64,000 nucleotides of DNA from Bacteroidota bacterium (GTDB lineage: Bacteria > Bacteroidota > Rhodothermia > Rhodothermales > Rubricoccaceae). Position numbers and translations under genes: made by a program. How positions within the stretch are numbered: the first letter of the stretch is position 1; the number at the start of each line of letters is the position of its first letter. Below, one piece after another: positions 34,036-41,167 of the stretch. Where the stretch lies: positions 62,001 through 126,000 of the forward strand of contig JBCBNX010000009.1 in assembly GCA_039821555.1 (NCBI GenBank). Reading direction: 5' to 3'. The notes beneath the pieces were generated by a model. The model ran no database searches and had not been told where the DNA came from. It saw nothing but the letters and a program-made list of their open reading frames with translations.

Positions 34036-35628
34036 CTATACAGCTACAAGGCGCACGTCTTCAACCCCCTCGATCGCCTCGACGCGGCGGCGCACTTCGG
34101 CGGGGACGCCCTCATCGGTCGAGATCACCGTGAGCGCCATCGAGCCGAGGCTACTGCGTCCGAGCGCGAGTGCCGCGATGTTGACCTCAGCTTCTGCGAG
34201 AATGCCCCCGACGGTCGCGAGCATGCCGGGCCGGTCCACGTTGCGATAGAACAGGAGGTGTCCAGTCGGCTTGCCCTCAAAGCGGTAGCCATCAAGCCCT
34301 ACGAGGCGCCCATCGCCGGGCGCCCGGACGGTCCCGATCACCGAGCGCGTGCGCTGCGCCGTCTCCACGATCACCTCAACGAGGTTCGGATAGTCATAGT
34401 CCCCTGAGCTGGTACGCCACTCCTCGCTTGTGTGTAAGCCCATCTCACGGGCTAGGGTGTTTGCGTTGATGAGGTTCACGGGCTCCGGGCTCCAGCGCGC
34501 CATCACGCCACGCAGCGCCGCCACGGTGAGCACCTCGGCATAGCGGTGCAGCGCCTCGCCGTAGCTCCGCACGGTGATGCGCCGGAGGCTACCGTCCACA
34601 AGTTGGCTCGCGATCTGTCCCAAGCGGTCGGCAAGGTCGAGGAAGGGCTTGGCCTCGGGCTGTGCGGCGGCGCGGAGGGCGCCAGCGTTGACGGGCGTCG
34701 AGACCGGCTCGTCTTTGAGCGCACGCACCACCTGCTCGGTGATCTGCACGGCCACCTTCTCCTGCGCCTCGCCCGTGGACGCGGCGATGTGCGGCGTAGC
34801 GACGACCTTCGGATGCCGGACAAGCTTTAACAGCGCCTCGCTCAGCGGCTCCTCGGAGAACACGTCGAGGGCGGCCCCGGCAACTTTGCCGCTTTGGAGC
34901 GCGTCGAGCAACGCCGCCTCGTCGATGATGCCACCGCGTGCGCAGTTGACGAGACGGACGCCGTCCTTGCACTGGGCGAGCGTCTCGGCGTTGAGGAGCC
35001 CGCGTGTGCCGTCGTTGAGAGGCGTGTGGACCGTGATGTAGTCGCTCTCGGCGAACAGCGTCTGCAGGTCTACGAGCTCGATCCCGTGGCGGCGGGCGGC
35101 GTCCTCGCCGAGCACCGGGTCGAAGCCGAGCACGCGCATCTCGAAACCCTGCATCCGCTGCGCCACCGCCCGCCCGATCTTGCCAACGCCCACCACGCCG
35201 AGCGTCTTGCCCAAGAGCTCGGCGCCGGAAAACTGCTTGCGCGCCCACTCTCCTGCCGTAACCGAGGCGTGCGCGTGCGGGATGCGCCGCGCGAGCGCCT
35301 GCATCATCGCGCACGTGTGCTCAGCCGTCGAGATCGTGTTGCCGTCGGGGGCGTTGACGACGAGGATGCCCTTTCGCGTTGCCGCCTCCAGGTCGATGTT
35401 GTCCACACCGACGCCCGCTCGCCCGATCACCTGAAGCTTTGCCGCATGATCGATCAAGTTCGCGGTGATGGTCGTCCCGCTGCGGATGATCCACCCGTCG
35501 AAGTCGCCCGCGAGGGCGGCGAGTTCGTCCTCGGACCTCTTGAGATGTACCTCGAAGTCGATGCCATTCTGGGCGAGGCGGTCGTGGCAGACCGGCGCGA
35601 GGTTGTCGGTGATGAGAACGCGGGGCAT
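34036..35628 (-). CDS. serA: D-3-phosphoglycerate dehydrogenase, long form with ACT domain
   Basis: First step of serine synthesis: oxidises 3-phosphoglycerate to 3-phosphohydroxypyruvate with NAD+. The 530 residues are the long form. Seen: the nucleotide-binding loop V-V-G-V-G-K-I-G-R near 145-153, A-G-V-G-V-D-N-I-D, the catalytic Arg231 in N-C-A-R-G-G, Glu260 in D-V-F-S-E-E-P and His280 in T-P-H-I-A-A-S-T. An intervening allosteric domain (about 315-450) and a C-terminal ACT domain (about 453-530, V-D-R-P-G-M-L-A-T-V-G) suggest serine feedback inhibition. A second, shorter SerA is encoded at 53629-54825. Confidence 0.94.
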   Translation of the reverse strand: MPRVLITDNLAPVCHDRLAQNGIDFEVHLKRSEDELAALAGDFDGWIIRSGTTITANLIDHAAKLQVIGRAGVGVDNIDLEAATRKGILVVNAPDGNTISTAEHTCAMMQALARRIPHAHASVTAGEWARKQFSGAELLGKTLGVVGVGKIGRAVAQRMQGFEMRVLGFDPVLGEDAARRHGIELVDLQTLFAESDYITVHTPLNDGTRGLLNAETLAQCKDGVRLVNCARGGIIDEAALLDALQSGKVAGAALDVFSEEPLSEALLKLVRHPKVVATPHIAASTGEAQEKVAVQITEQVVRALKDEPVSTPVNAGALRAAAQPEAKPFLDLADRLGQIASQLVDGSLRRITVRSYGEALHRYAEVLTVAALRGVMARWSPEPVNLINANTLAREMGLHTSEEWRTSSGDYDYPNLVEVIVETAQRTRSVIGTVRAPGDGRLVGLDGYRFEGKPTGHLLFYRNVDRPGMLATVGGILAEAEVNIAALALGRSSLGSMALTVISTDEGVPAEVRRRVEAIEGVEDVRLVAV

Positions 35629-35635
35629 GAGCGAC

Positions 35636-35683
35636 GTGTGGACGTGTGGACGTGTGGACGTGTGGACGTGTGGACGTGTGGAC
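35636..35683. repeat. Octamer tandem array, six copies of GTGTGGAC
   Basis: Six perfect head-to-tail copies fill the first part of the divergent region between serA (minus) and the rhodanese gene (plus), starting eight bases from the serA ATG. The same octamer family occurs at 2521-2632, in another divergent region. Confidence 0.95.
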
Positions 35684-35852
35684 GTGCCGGAAGGTGTCGC
35701 GTCAGCATGCAGGCGTCAAGCCACCTGAGCGCTCTTCACGCTGAACCCTTCACGCGTCACTTCTGCCTTCACTCGGCGGCCCGCCCGGAACGATTCGCCT
35801 CGCCGACGGATTGAGAACGTCGCCTTTCCCCTCTTCACCTATCCGCCCCCCC

Positions 35853-36710
35853 ATGGCTGCCTTCGCCCATCCCGAGGTGCTCGTCTCGACCGAGTGGGTC
35901 GCTCACCACCGCTCCGACACGGCCAACGTACGTCTCGTCGAGAGCAACGAGGACCTCTTGCTCTACGGCACCGGTCACATCCACAACGCCGTCCACATCG
36001 ACTGGGTCAACGACCTCCAAGACGAGGTCGTTCGTGACTACGTCGGCAAGGAAGCGTTCGCGCGCCTCTGTGCCGAGCACGGCATCACTGAAGACACGAC
36101 GGTCGTCTTCTACGGCGACAAGAACAACTGGTGGGCCACCTATGCCTTCTGGACATTCAAACTCTACGGCCACCGCGACTGCCGCGTGATGGACGGCGGC
36201 CGCGCCAAGTGGATCGCCGAAGGCCGAGCCCTGACCACCGAAGCGCCGAGCTTCGAACTGACCGCCTACGAACCGAAGGACCCAGACCTCTCGATCCGCG
36301 CCTTCCGCGACGAGGTGATGGCCCACATGAAGCGCGGCGGCGCGCTCGTGGACGTGCGCAGCCCGCAGGAATACATCGGCGAGGTGACGCACATGCCGGG
36401 CTACCCACAGGAAGGGGCCATCCGCGGTGGCCATATTCCCGGCGCCGCCAACATCCCGTGGAGCCGCGCGGCGGCCGAAGATGGCACGTTTAAGCCGCGC
36501 GCGGACCTCGAAGCGATCTACCTTACCGAGCAAGGCCTCACCTCGCCCGACGAGACGATTGCCTACTGCCGCATCGGCGAACGCTCGAGCCACACATGGT
36601 TTGTGCTGAAATACCTACTCGGCTTCGACCGCGTGAAGAACTACGACGGCTCGTGGACGGAGTGGGGCAACCTCGTCGGTGCGCCCATCGAGAAAGGCGA
36701 ACCCGAGTAG
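35853..36710 (+). CDS. Thiosulfate sulfurtransferase (tandem rhodanese)
   Basis: A 285-residue cytosolic two-domain rhodanese that transfers sulfane sulfur from thiosulfate to cyanide or other thiol acceptors. The N-terminal inactive domain (about 1-125) has L-V-S-T-E-W-V, R-L-V-E-S-N and [10 protein letters not shown]. The C-terminal active domain has [24 protein letters not shown] and the catalytic loop [13 protein letters not shown]. The loop C-R-I-G-E-R is typical of SseA/CysA-type sulfurtransferases. ATG at 35853 gives the family N-terminus [13 protein letters not shown]. Confidence 0.93.
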   Translation: MAAFAHPEVLVSTEWVAHHRSDTANVRLVESNEDLLLYGTGHIHNAVHIDWVNDLQDEVVRDYVGKEAFARLCAEHGITEDTTVVFYGDKNNWWATYAFWTFKLYGHRDCRVMDGGRAKWIAEGRALTTEAPSFELTAYEPKDPDLSIRAFRDEVMAHMKRGGALVDVRSPQEYIGEVTHMPGYPQEGAIRGGHIPGAANIPWSRAAAEDGTFKPRADLEAIYLTEQGLTSPDETIAYCRIGERSSHTWFVLKYLLGFDRVKNYDGSWTEWGNLVGAPIEKGEPE

Positions 36711-36790
36711 GCGGCCAACCTGAACAAGCATGGCCGTGCAGCCTTGAGACACCGCCGCACTGCAAGTCACACTGCAAGACCGCTCCACTC

Positions 36791-37204
36791 ATGGGCAACC
36801 CCGACGTGCTTTCTCTGCTCGCCCCGTCTGCGCGCACGCTGCTCACACTCGGCGCTGTGCTTGGTGGTCTCGGCGTTGCGCTCGGGGCGTTCGGCGCGCA
36901 TGGGCTGGAAAACCTAGCCTACGTCACGCCTGATCGCATCGCCACCTTCCGCACGGGCGTGCTCTACCACCTCGTGCACGCCCTCGCGCTGCTCGTTGTG
37001 GGGCTGCTTCTGCTCCAGGGGATCGATGCCCGCGCGGCCGGGTGGCTGTTCGTCGCCGGGATCGCGGTCTTTTCCGGGAGCCTCTACGTGCTGGTCCTGG
37101 CCGACCTGCCGATCATGGGAGCCGTCACGCCCATCGGCGGCGTGGCGTTCATCGCAGGCTGGAGCCTGCTTGCGTGGCGCGTCTGGCAGGGTGTCGCGGT
37201 GTAG
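36791..37204 (+). CDS. DUF423 family membrane protein
   Basis: A 137-residue integral membrane protein with four predicted helices. Seen: G-A-V-L-G-G-L-G-V-A-L-G-A-F-G-A-H-G-L, then F-R-T-G-V-L-Y-H-L-V-H-A-L-A-L-L, F-S-G-S-L-Y-V-L-V-L, and a final I-G-G-V-A-F-I-A-G-W. The G-A-F-G-A-H-G and Y-H-x-x-H-A-L-A motifs are diagnostic of DUF423 (YgdD-like), whose function is unknown. It begins 80 bases after the rhodanese stop and may share its transcript. Confidence 0.92.
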   Translation: MGNPDVLSLLAPSARTLLTLGAVLGGLGVALGAFGAHGLENLAYVTPDRIATFRTGVLYHLVHALALLVVGLLLLQGIDARAAGWLFVAGIAVFSGSLYVLVLADLPIMGAVTPIGGVAFIAGWSLLAWRVWQGVAV

Positions 37205-37214
37205 CAGAGGACGA

Positions 37215-37248
37215 GGTGTCCATCGCGGCACGGTGTCCATCACAGCAC
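37215..37248. repeat. Imperfect 17-bp tandem duplication
   Basis: GGTGTCCATCGCGGCAC is followed directly by GGTGTCCATCACAGCAC. It sits between the DUF423 stop and the convergent acidic-protein stop. Confidence 0.8.
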
Positions 37249-37268
37249 CGTATCTGTGGTGGTTCCTC

Positions 37269-37625
37269 TTAGAATTCGTCTTCTTCGAAGAGGATCATGA
37301 ACGTCGGCGTGAGGCCGTGCTCGGCGGCGAGCTTCAGGAGCTCGTCGGCGGCGGCGGCGGGGTCCTCATAGGTGCCGTGCTCCGTGCCATCCACCGCGAG
37401 CGCATAGTCGATCTCGCCATCGCGGTCGGCGTCGAGGTCTTCCCACTCGATGGCCTCCTCGATGAGGTAAATGTTGCGCTCGGGGTCGAACGAGGCGAGA
37501 AAGCGCTCGCGCGTCTGCTCCGGGTCGATGAGGCTGACGTTGCCGAGGGCGCTGTACTCCTCGTCGTAGAAGAGGCTCTCGATGAGGAGGGTGCGCGCGA
37601 AGTGCTCGATGCTGAAGTCGGCCAT
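37269..37625 (-). CDS. Small acidic protein of unknown function
   Basis: A 118-residue cytosolic protein, strongly acidic (ends L-F-E-E-D-E-F). The pattern M-A-D-F-S-I-E-H-F-A-R-T-L-L-I-E-S-L-F-Y-D-E-E-Y is followed by D-A-D-R-D-G-E-I-D-Y, a possible EF-hand-like Ca site, and a C-terminal helix-strand A-A-D-E-L-L-K-L-A-A-E-H-G-L-T-P-T-F. I do not recognise a family. No neighbour on the same strand suggests a partner. Confidence 0.65.
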   Translation of the reverse strand: MADFSIEHFARTLLIESLFYDEEYSALGNVSLIDPEQTRERFLASFDPERNIYLIEEAIEWEDLDADRDGEIDYALAVDGTEHGTYEDPAAAADELLKLAAEHGLTPTFMILFEEDEF

Positions 37626-37731
37626 CGTTGAGGGGTAGGCTGGGGGAAGTGGGGCAGGGCCAGGCGGTTCCCGCGACCTGGCAGGCGTGACGCCCAAAGT
37701 TACGAGCACGCCCGCGCAGCGTTTCACCATC

Positions 37732-37775
37732 GAGGGTCTCGCCTTCCACATGAGAGGGTCTCGCCTTCCACGTGA
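37732..37775. repeat. 22-bp tandem duplication
   Basis: Two copies of GAGGGTCTCGCCTTCCACRT-GA (22 bases each, 37732-37753 and 37754-37775) differ at one position. Confidence 0.85.
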
Positions 37776-37802
37776 GAACGTGCCTTGAATCCTAGCTGGC
37801 GC

Positions 37803-37838
37803 TAAACAAAACCCGCCCCCGCACGACGACGAGGACGG
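37803..37838 (-). terminator. Orphan terminator-like hairpin on the minus strand
   Basis: Read on the minus strand: CCCG and CC pair with GG and CGGG around a C/G/T-rich loop, then TTTTGTTT. No annotated minus-strand gene lies directly upstream; only the malQ leader region on the opposite strand does. It may end a small RNA or an antisense transcript. Confidence 0.5.
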
Positions 37839-38026
37839 GCCCTGGAGTAGGTCTGTAGCGAAGGATCCGCTCCTGGCTTCGCCAACCCAAGACTTCGCCG
37901 AGCAAGTAGCGCCGCAGCGATTCAAGACGGATGTCAACTTACCCGCACGACACGCTCCAGCCGATTGCCTCTGTGTTAGCACTAGGTCATCGCTGCGTTA
38001 CGCCCTGCAGGAACGGCGCGCGCGCA

Positions 38027-38044
38027 GCACCTCGGTTGAGGTGC
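38027..38044. promoter_or_regulatory. Perfect hairpin upstream of malQ
   Basis: GCACCTC and GAGGTGC flank a GGTT loop, 24 bases before a candidate -7 box and 70 bases before malQ. It could be an operator. Confidence 0.4.
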
Positions 38045-38067
38045 CTCGTTCCCCCCTCCGCGCTCCG

Positions 38068-38075
38068 TAGTTTTC
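38068..38075 (+). promoter_or_regulatory. Candidate -7 box TAGTTTTC for malQ
   Basis: Seven of eight positions match TAnnTTTG, 46 bases before the malQ ATG. Confidence 0.35.
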
Positions 38076-38113
38076 GGGCTCGCCGTTCTCCCCTCACCTC
38101 GCCCCCTGCCCCG

Positions 38114-39676
38114 ATGTCCCTGCCTCGCTCCAGCGGCCTCCTTCTGCACATCACGTCTCTGCCTGGCCGCTACGGCATCGGCGACTTCGGCCCCGCCGCC
38201 TACGCCTTCGCAGACTTCCTCGCGGAGGCAGGCCAGCGCGTCTGGCAGGTGCTCCCCCTCGTGCCACCGGGCTACGGCGCCTCGCCCTATGCGAGCCCGT
38301 CCACGTTCGCGCTCAACCCCTACCTCGTCAGCCCCGACAAGCTGCGCGACGCAGGCCTGCTCACCGACGACGACCTCGCCGACGTGCCCGCGTTCCCAGA
38401 CGACCACGTCGACTTCGGGCCCGTTGAGCACTACAAGTGGGACCTCCTGCGCCGCGCCCACGCGCACTTCCTGGACGGGGCTGGCCTGCCCGGCTACACC
38501 GCCGACGACCTCGCCACGTTCGAGGCGCTGCACGCGGACTGGCTCCCCGAGTATGCCCTCTTCGCCGCGCTCAAAGAGGCGCACGGCGGCGTCGCCTGGA
38601 CGGACTGGGAGCCCGCCTGCGTCCGCCGCGACCCGGACGCCCTCGCGCAGGCCCGCAAGACGCACGCCGACGCGATCCGCCTCCACACCTTCGCGCAGTT
38701 CGTCGCCGACGCGCAGTGGCAGGCGCTGTGGTCCTACTGCCGCCAGCGCTCCATCCGCCTCCTCGGCGACCTCCCGATCTACGTCGCCCACGACAGCGCC
38801 GACGTGTGGGCCAACCAGGACCTCTTCCTCCTCAACGACGACGGCCAGCCGACCGTGGTGGCGGGCGTCCCGCCGGACTACTTCTCGGAGACGGGCCAGC
38901 GCTGGGGCAACCCGATCTACCGCTGGGACCGCATGAAGCGCAACGGCTACGGCTGGTGGGTCCAGCGCATGGCCCGCGCGATCAAGCTGATGGACCTCGT
39001 CCGCCTCGACCACTTCCGCGGCTTCGAGGCCTTCTGGCAGAGCCCCGGCGACGAGGACACGGCCGTCAACGGCGAGTGGATCGAGGGCCCCGGCTCCGAC
39101 CTCTTCGCGATGTTCGAGAAGCAATTCGGCGCACCCCTGCCCATCATCGCCGAGGACCTTGGCATCATCACGCCGGGCGTCCGCGCGATCATGGCCGAGT
39201 TCGACTTCCCCGGCATGGTCGTCCTCCAATTCGGCTATGATGAGGGGCCCAACTCAGAGCACCTGCCGCACAACTACCGCCACGCGCACGTCGCCTACAC
39301 GGGCACGCACGACAACGACACCATCCAAGGCTGGAACAACAACCCCGAGGTGACGGTGGCGGAAGCGGAGGCGAAACGCATCCGCGACTTCGCCTGTGCC
39401 TACCTCGGCCTCCCCGGCACCGACCACCTGCACTGGGCCTCGATCCGGGCCGTGCTCACGTCGGTCGCCAACCTGGCGGTGTTCCCCGTGCAAGATCTGC
39501 TCGGCCTCGGCTCGGACACGCGCATCAACCGGCCGGGTAGCCTCGGCGGCATCAACTGGGCGTGGCGCCTGGAAGAGGGCGTGCTCACAGAGGCGCTTGC
39601 GGAGCAGCTCCACCGCATGACCGCCGTGACGAACCGTCTCGAAGGCATGACTGCGCTGAAGAAGGTCGGCGAGTAG
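38114..39676 (+). CDS. malQ: 4-alpha-glucanotransferase
   Basis: GH77 amylomaltase that transfers alpha-1,4-glucan segments between maltooligosaccharides in glycogen/maltodextrin metabolism. The 520 residues match the short bacterial form. Seen: R-S-S-G-L-L-L-H-I-T-S-L-P, Y-G-I-G-D-F-G, L-P-L-V-P-P-G-Y-G-x-S-P-Y, G-D-L-P-I-Y-V-A-H-D-S-A-D-V-W, the nucleophile Asp299 in R-L-D-H-F-R-G, acid/base Glu347 in I-A-E-D-L-G, and Asp399 in T-G-T-H-D-N-D-T. ATG at 38114 gives the canonical N-terminus. treZ lies 4.6 kb downstream, pointing to alpha-glucan/trehalose metabolism in this neighbourhood. Confidence 0.97.
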   Translation: MSLPRSSGLLLHITSLPGRYGIGDFGPAAYAFADFLAEAGQRVWQVLPLVPPGYGASPYASPSTFALNPYLVSPDKLRDAGLLTDDDLADVPAFPDDHVDFGPVEHYKWDLLRRAHAHFLDGAGLPGYTADDLATFEALHADWLPEYALFAALKEAHGGVAWTDWEPACVRRDPDALAQARKTHADAIRLHTFAQFVADAQWQALWSYCRQRSIRLLGDLPIYVAHDSADVWANQDLFLLNDDGQPTVVAGVPPDYFSETGQRWGNPIYRWDRMKRNGYGWWVQRMARAIKLMDLVRLDHFRGFEAFWQSPGDEDTAVNGEWIEGPGSDLFAMFEKQFGAPLPIIAEDLGIITPGVRAIMAEFDFPGMVVLQFGYDEGPNSEHLPHNYRHAHVAYTGTHDNDTIQGWNNNPEVTVAEAEAKRIRDFACAYLGLPGTDHLHWASIRAVLTSVANLAVFPVQDLLGLGSDTRINRPGSLGGINWAWRLEEGVLTEALAEQLHRMTAVTNRLEGMTALKKVGE

Positions 39677-39733
39677 CAAGGCGGCTCCCCCCGCCCTGCG
39701 TCGTCTCCGTTCTGACGAACTCCGCTCCTCGGG

Positions 39734-39801
39734 CTGTCCGCCTCACACGTGAGGGGGACAGTTTTGGTTGAGGCGGGAGCGCAGCGACCGTCAACCGAAA
39801 C
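39734..39801. terminator. Double hairpin terminator between malQ and the convergent BNR gene
   Basis: First stem: CTGTCC and CCTCAC pair with GTGAGG and GGACAG, then TTTTGG (39734-39766) for the rightward transcript. Second stem: GTTTTGGTTGA (39761) with TCAACCGAAAC (39791-39801), sharing the T tract. Confidence 0.85.
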
Positions 39802-39814
39802 GGGGGGAGCGGTC

Positions 39815-41161
39815 CTACCGCGCCACCGTCACCCGCCGCGTCTCCGTCACGGCCCCGACGCGAGCTCGCACCACGTAGACCCCCGCAGGCAGCCCGACCG
39901 TCTCGAACGTGAGCGTCTGCGTGCCTGCCACGAGCAGACCGTCGTGCAGCACTGCCACCTCGCGGCCGAGCAGGTCCACCACCGCCACGCGCACGGTAGT
40001 AGCCTGCGCGAGCGTGAGCGGCACCGTCACCGCCCCAGTGCCGGGATTCGGGTACGGGGTGCCCAGCACCAGGGCCTCGCTCGGCGTCGCAGGCTCCCCC
40101 GCCGCGCCCGACGCTGCCACCGCCTCCACCGTGCGCACCAACAACCCTTTCTTGAACGGACCTCCTACGCCCTGGCTGAAGCCCACCCACACCCGACCCT
40201 CCGGGCCGATCACCACGTCCCGCACGATGAGCCGGTTGCCCACCAGCGCCTCGCCATCGAAGGCGCCCACGGACTGCCACGTCACGCCCCCGTCCACCGA
40301 GCGCCATACCTCGCCTTGTGGGACGTTGTCCAAGCCCCCCATCACGGCCCACAGGCTGCCATTTGCCCCCGCTGCGAGTTTCGAGACAAACCCCCGCTCG
40401 TCGGCAGGCAACCGCCCCACCGTCTCCCATACCCGCCCATCGACACTCTTCCGGATCGCACCGAACTGGCTTCCCCCGTCCTCCACCGCTCCGTTCATCG
40501 CCGTGAAGAACGCCCCCAACGCCGCCGAGTACACCACCGACTCCGCATCGTAGCCGAAGAACTGCGCCAGGTTCGTCTCCTCCCACGTGAGCCCCCCGTC
40601 GTCGGACACGGCCGCGCCGCCCAGCCCCACCGTCACGAGCCGCCCGAAGGGGAGCTCCGGCGTCGGCGGGGCGAAGGCGAGGCCGCGCCCAAGCACCGTG
40701 TCGAAGACCGGAATGGGAGTCGCCGTCCAGGTGTCGCCCGCGTCGGTGGAGCGGTTGACATGGCCGCCATCGCCGACGACGACGAGCGTGCCCGTGGGCA
40801 TCTCGAGGATGGCCTTGCCCTCGTGGACGGCGAGGGGGGTCATCGCGCCGTAGTCGGTGGACATGCGCACGCTGCTGTCGAGGAAGAAGAGGCGGCCCGT
40901 CGACGCCATCAGGATCCCCGTGTAGGCTCCAGCCCGGTTGAATCGGGTGAAGGACTCATCAGCGCGGCGCCACACCCAGGCCCCATCGGTTCCCACGAAG
41001 TGGACGGCGGAGTCGCCGCTCAGGGTGAGACTGCGCACCTGGAGCGAGTCGCTGACGACCTCCCAGGCGATCGGCTCCTGCGCCTGGACCCCTGGCGCTC
41101 CCCCGAGCAGGACGAGCGCCACGACACAGCGGCAGAACCAGCGGGATACGGCCTCGCTCAT
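39815..41161 (-). CDS. Exported BNR/Ycf48-like repeat protein with T9SS sorting domain
   Basis: A 448-residue exported protein. Signal peptide at about 1-27 (…G-G-A-P-G-V-Q-A-Q). A beta-propeller-like body has Asp-box/BNR repeats: S-T-D-A-G-D-T-W, S-D-D-G-G-L-T-W, S-V-D-G-R-V-W and S-V-D-G-G-V-T-W, spaced about 60 residues, as in sialidase and Ycf48-like folds. The sorting domain has P-Y-P-N-P-G-T-G, L-L-G-R-E-V-A and A-G-V-Y-V-V, ending R-R-V-T-V-A-R. It is probably displayed or secreted via T9SS; the binding target is unknown. It follows the M43 protease gene by 6 bases and is likely cotranscribed. Confidence 0.87.
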   Translation of the reverse strand: MSEAVSRWFCRCVVALVLLGGAPGVQAQEPIAWEVVSDSLQVRSLTLSGDSAVHFVGTDGAWVWRRADESFTRFNRAGAYTGILMASTGRLFFLDSSVRMSTDYGAMTPLAVHEGKAILEMPTGTLVVVGDGGHVNRSTDAGDTWTATPIPVFDTVLGRGLAFAPPTPELPFGRLVTVGLGGAAVSDDGGLTWEETNLAQFFGYDAESVVYSAALGAFFTAMNGAVEDGGSQFGAIRKSVDGRVWETVGRLPADERGFVSKLAAGANGSLWAVMGGLDNVPQGEVWRSVDGGVTWQSVGAFDGEALVGNRLIVRDVVIGPEGRVWVGFSQGVGGPFKKGLLVRTVEAVAASGAAGEPATPSEALVLGTPYPNPGTGAVTVPLTLAQATTVRVAVVDLLGREVAVLHDGLLVAGTQTLTFETVGLPAGVYVVRARVGAVTETRRVTVAR

Positions 41162-41167
41162 AACAGG

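Larger units (their letters stand above)
37626..38113. other. Divergent intergenic region with minus-strand terminator
   Basis: 488 bases between the acidic-protein gene (minus) and malQ (plus). It contains a 22-bp tandem duplication (37732-37775), a minus-strand terminator-like hairpin (37803-37838), a hairpin (38027-38044) and a -7 box for malQ (38068-38075). The stretch 37840-38020 is the candidate body of a minus-strand small RNA; no known RNA family was recognised. Confidence 0.5.

Noticed and set aside
35636..35683. CRISPR-like array
   Set aside because: Units are 8 bases with no spacers and no cas genes nearby; it is a simple tandem array.
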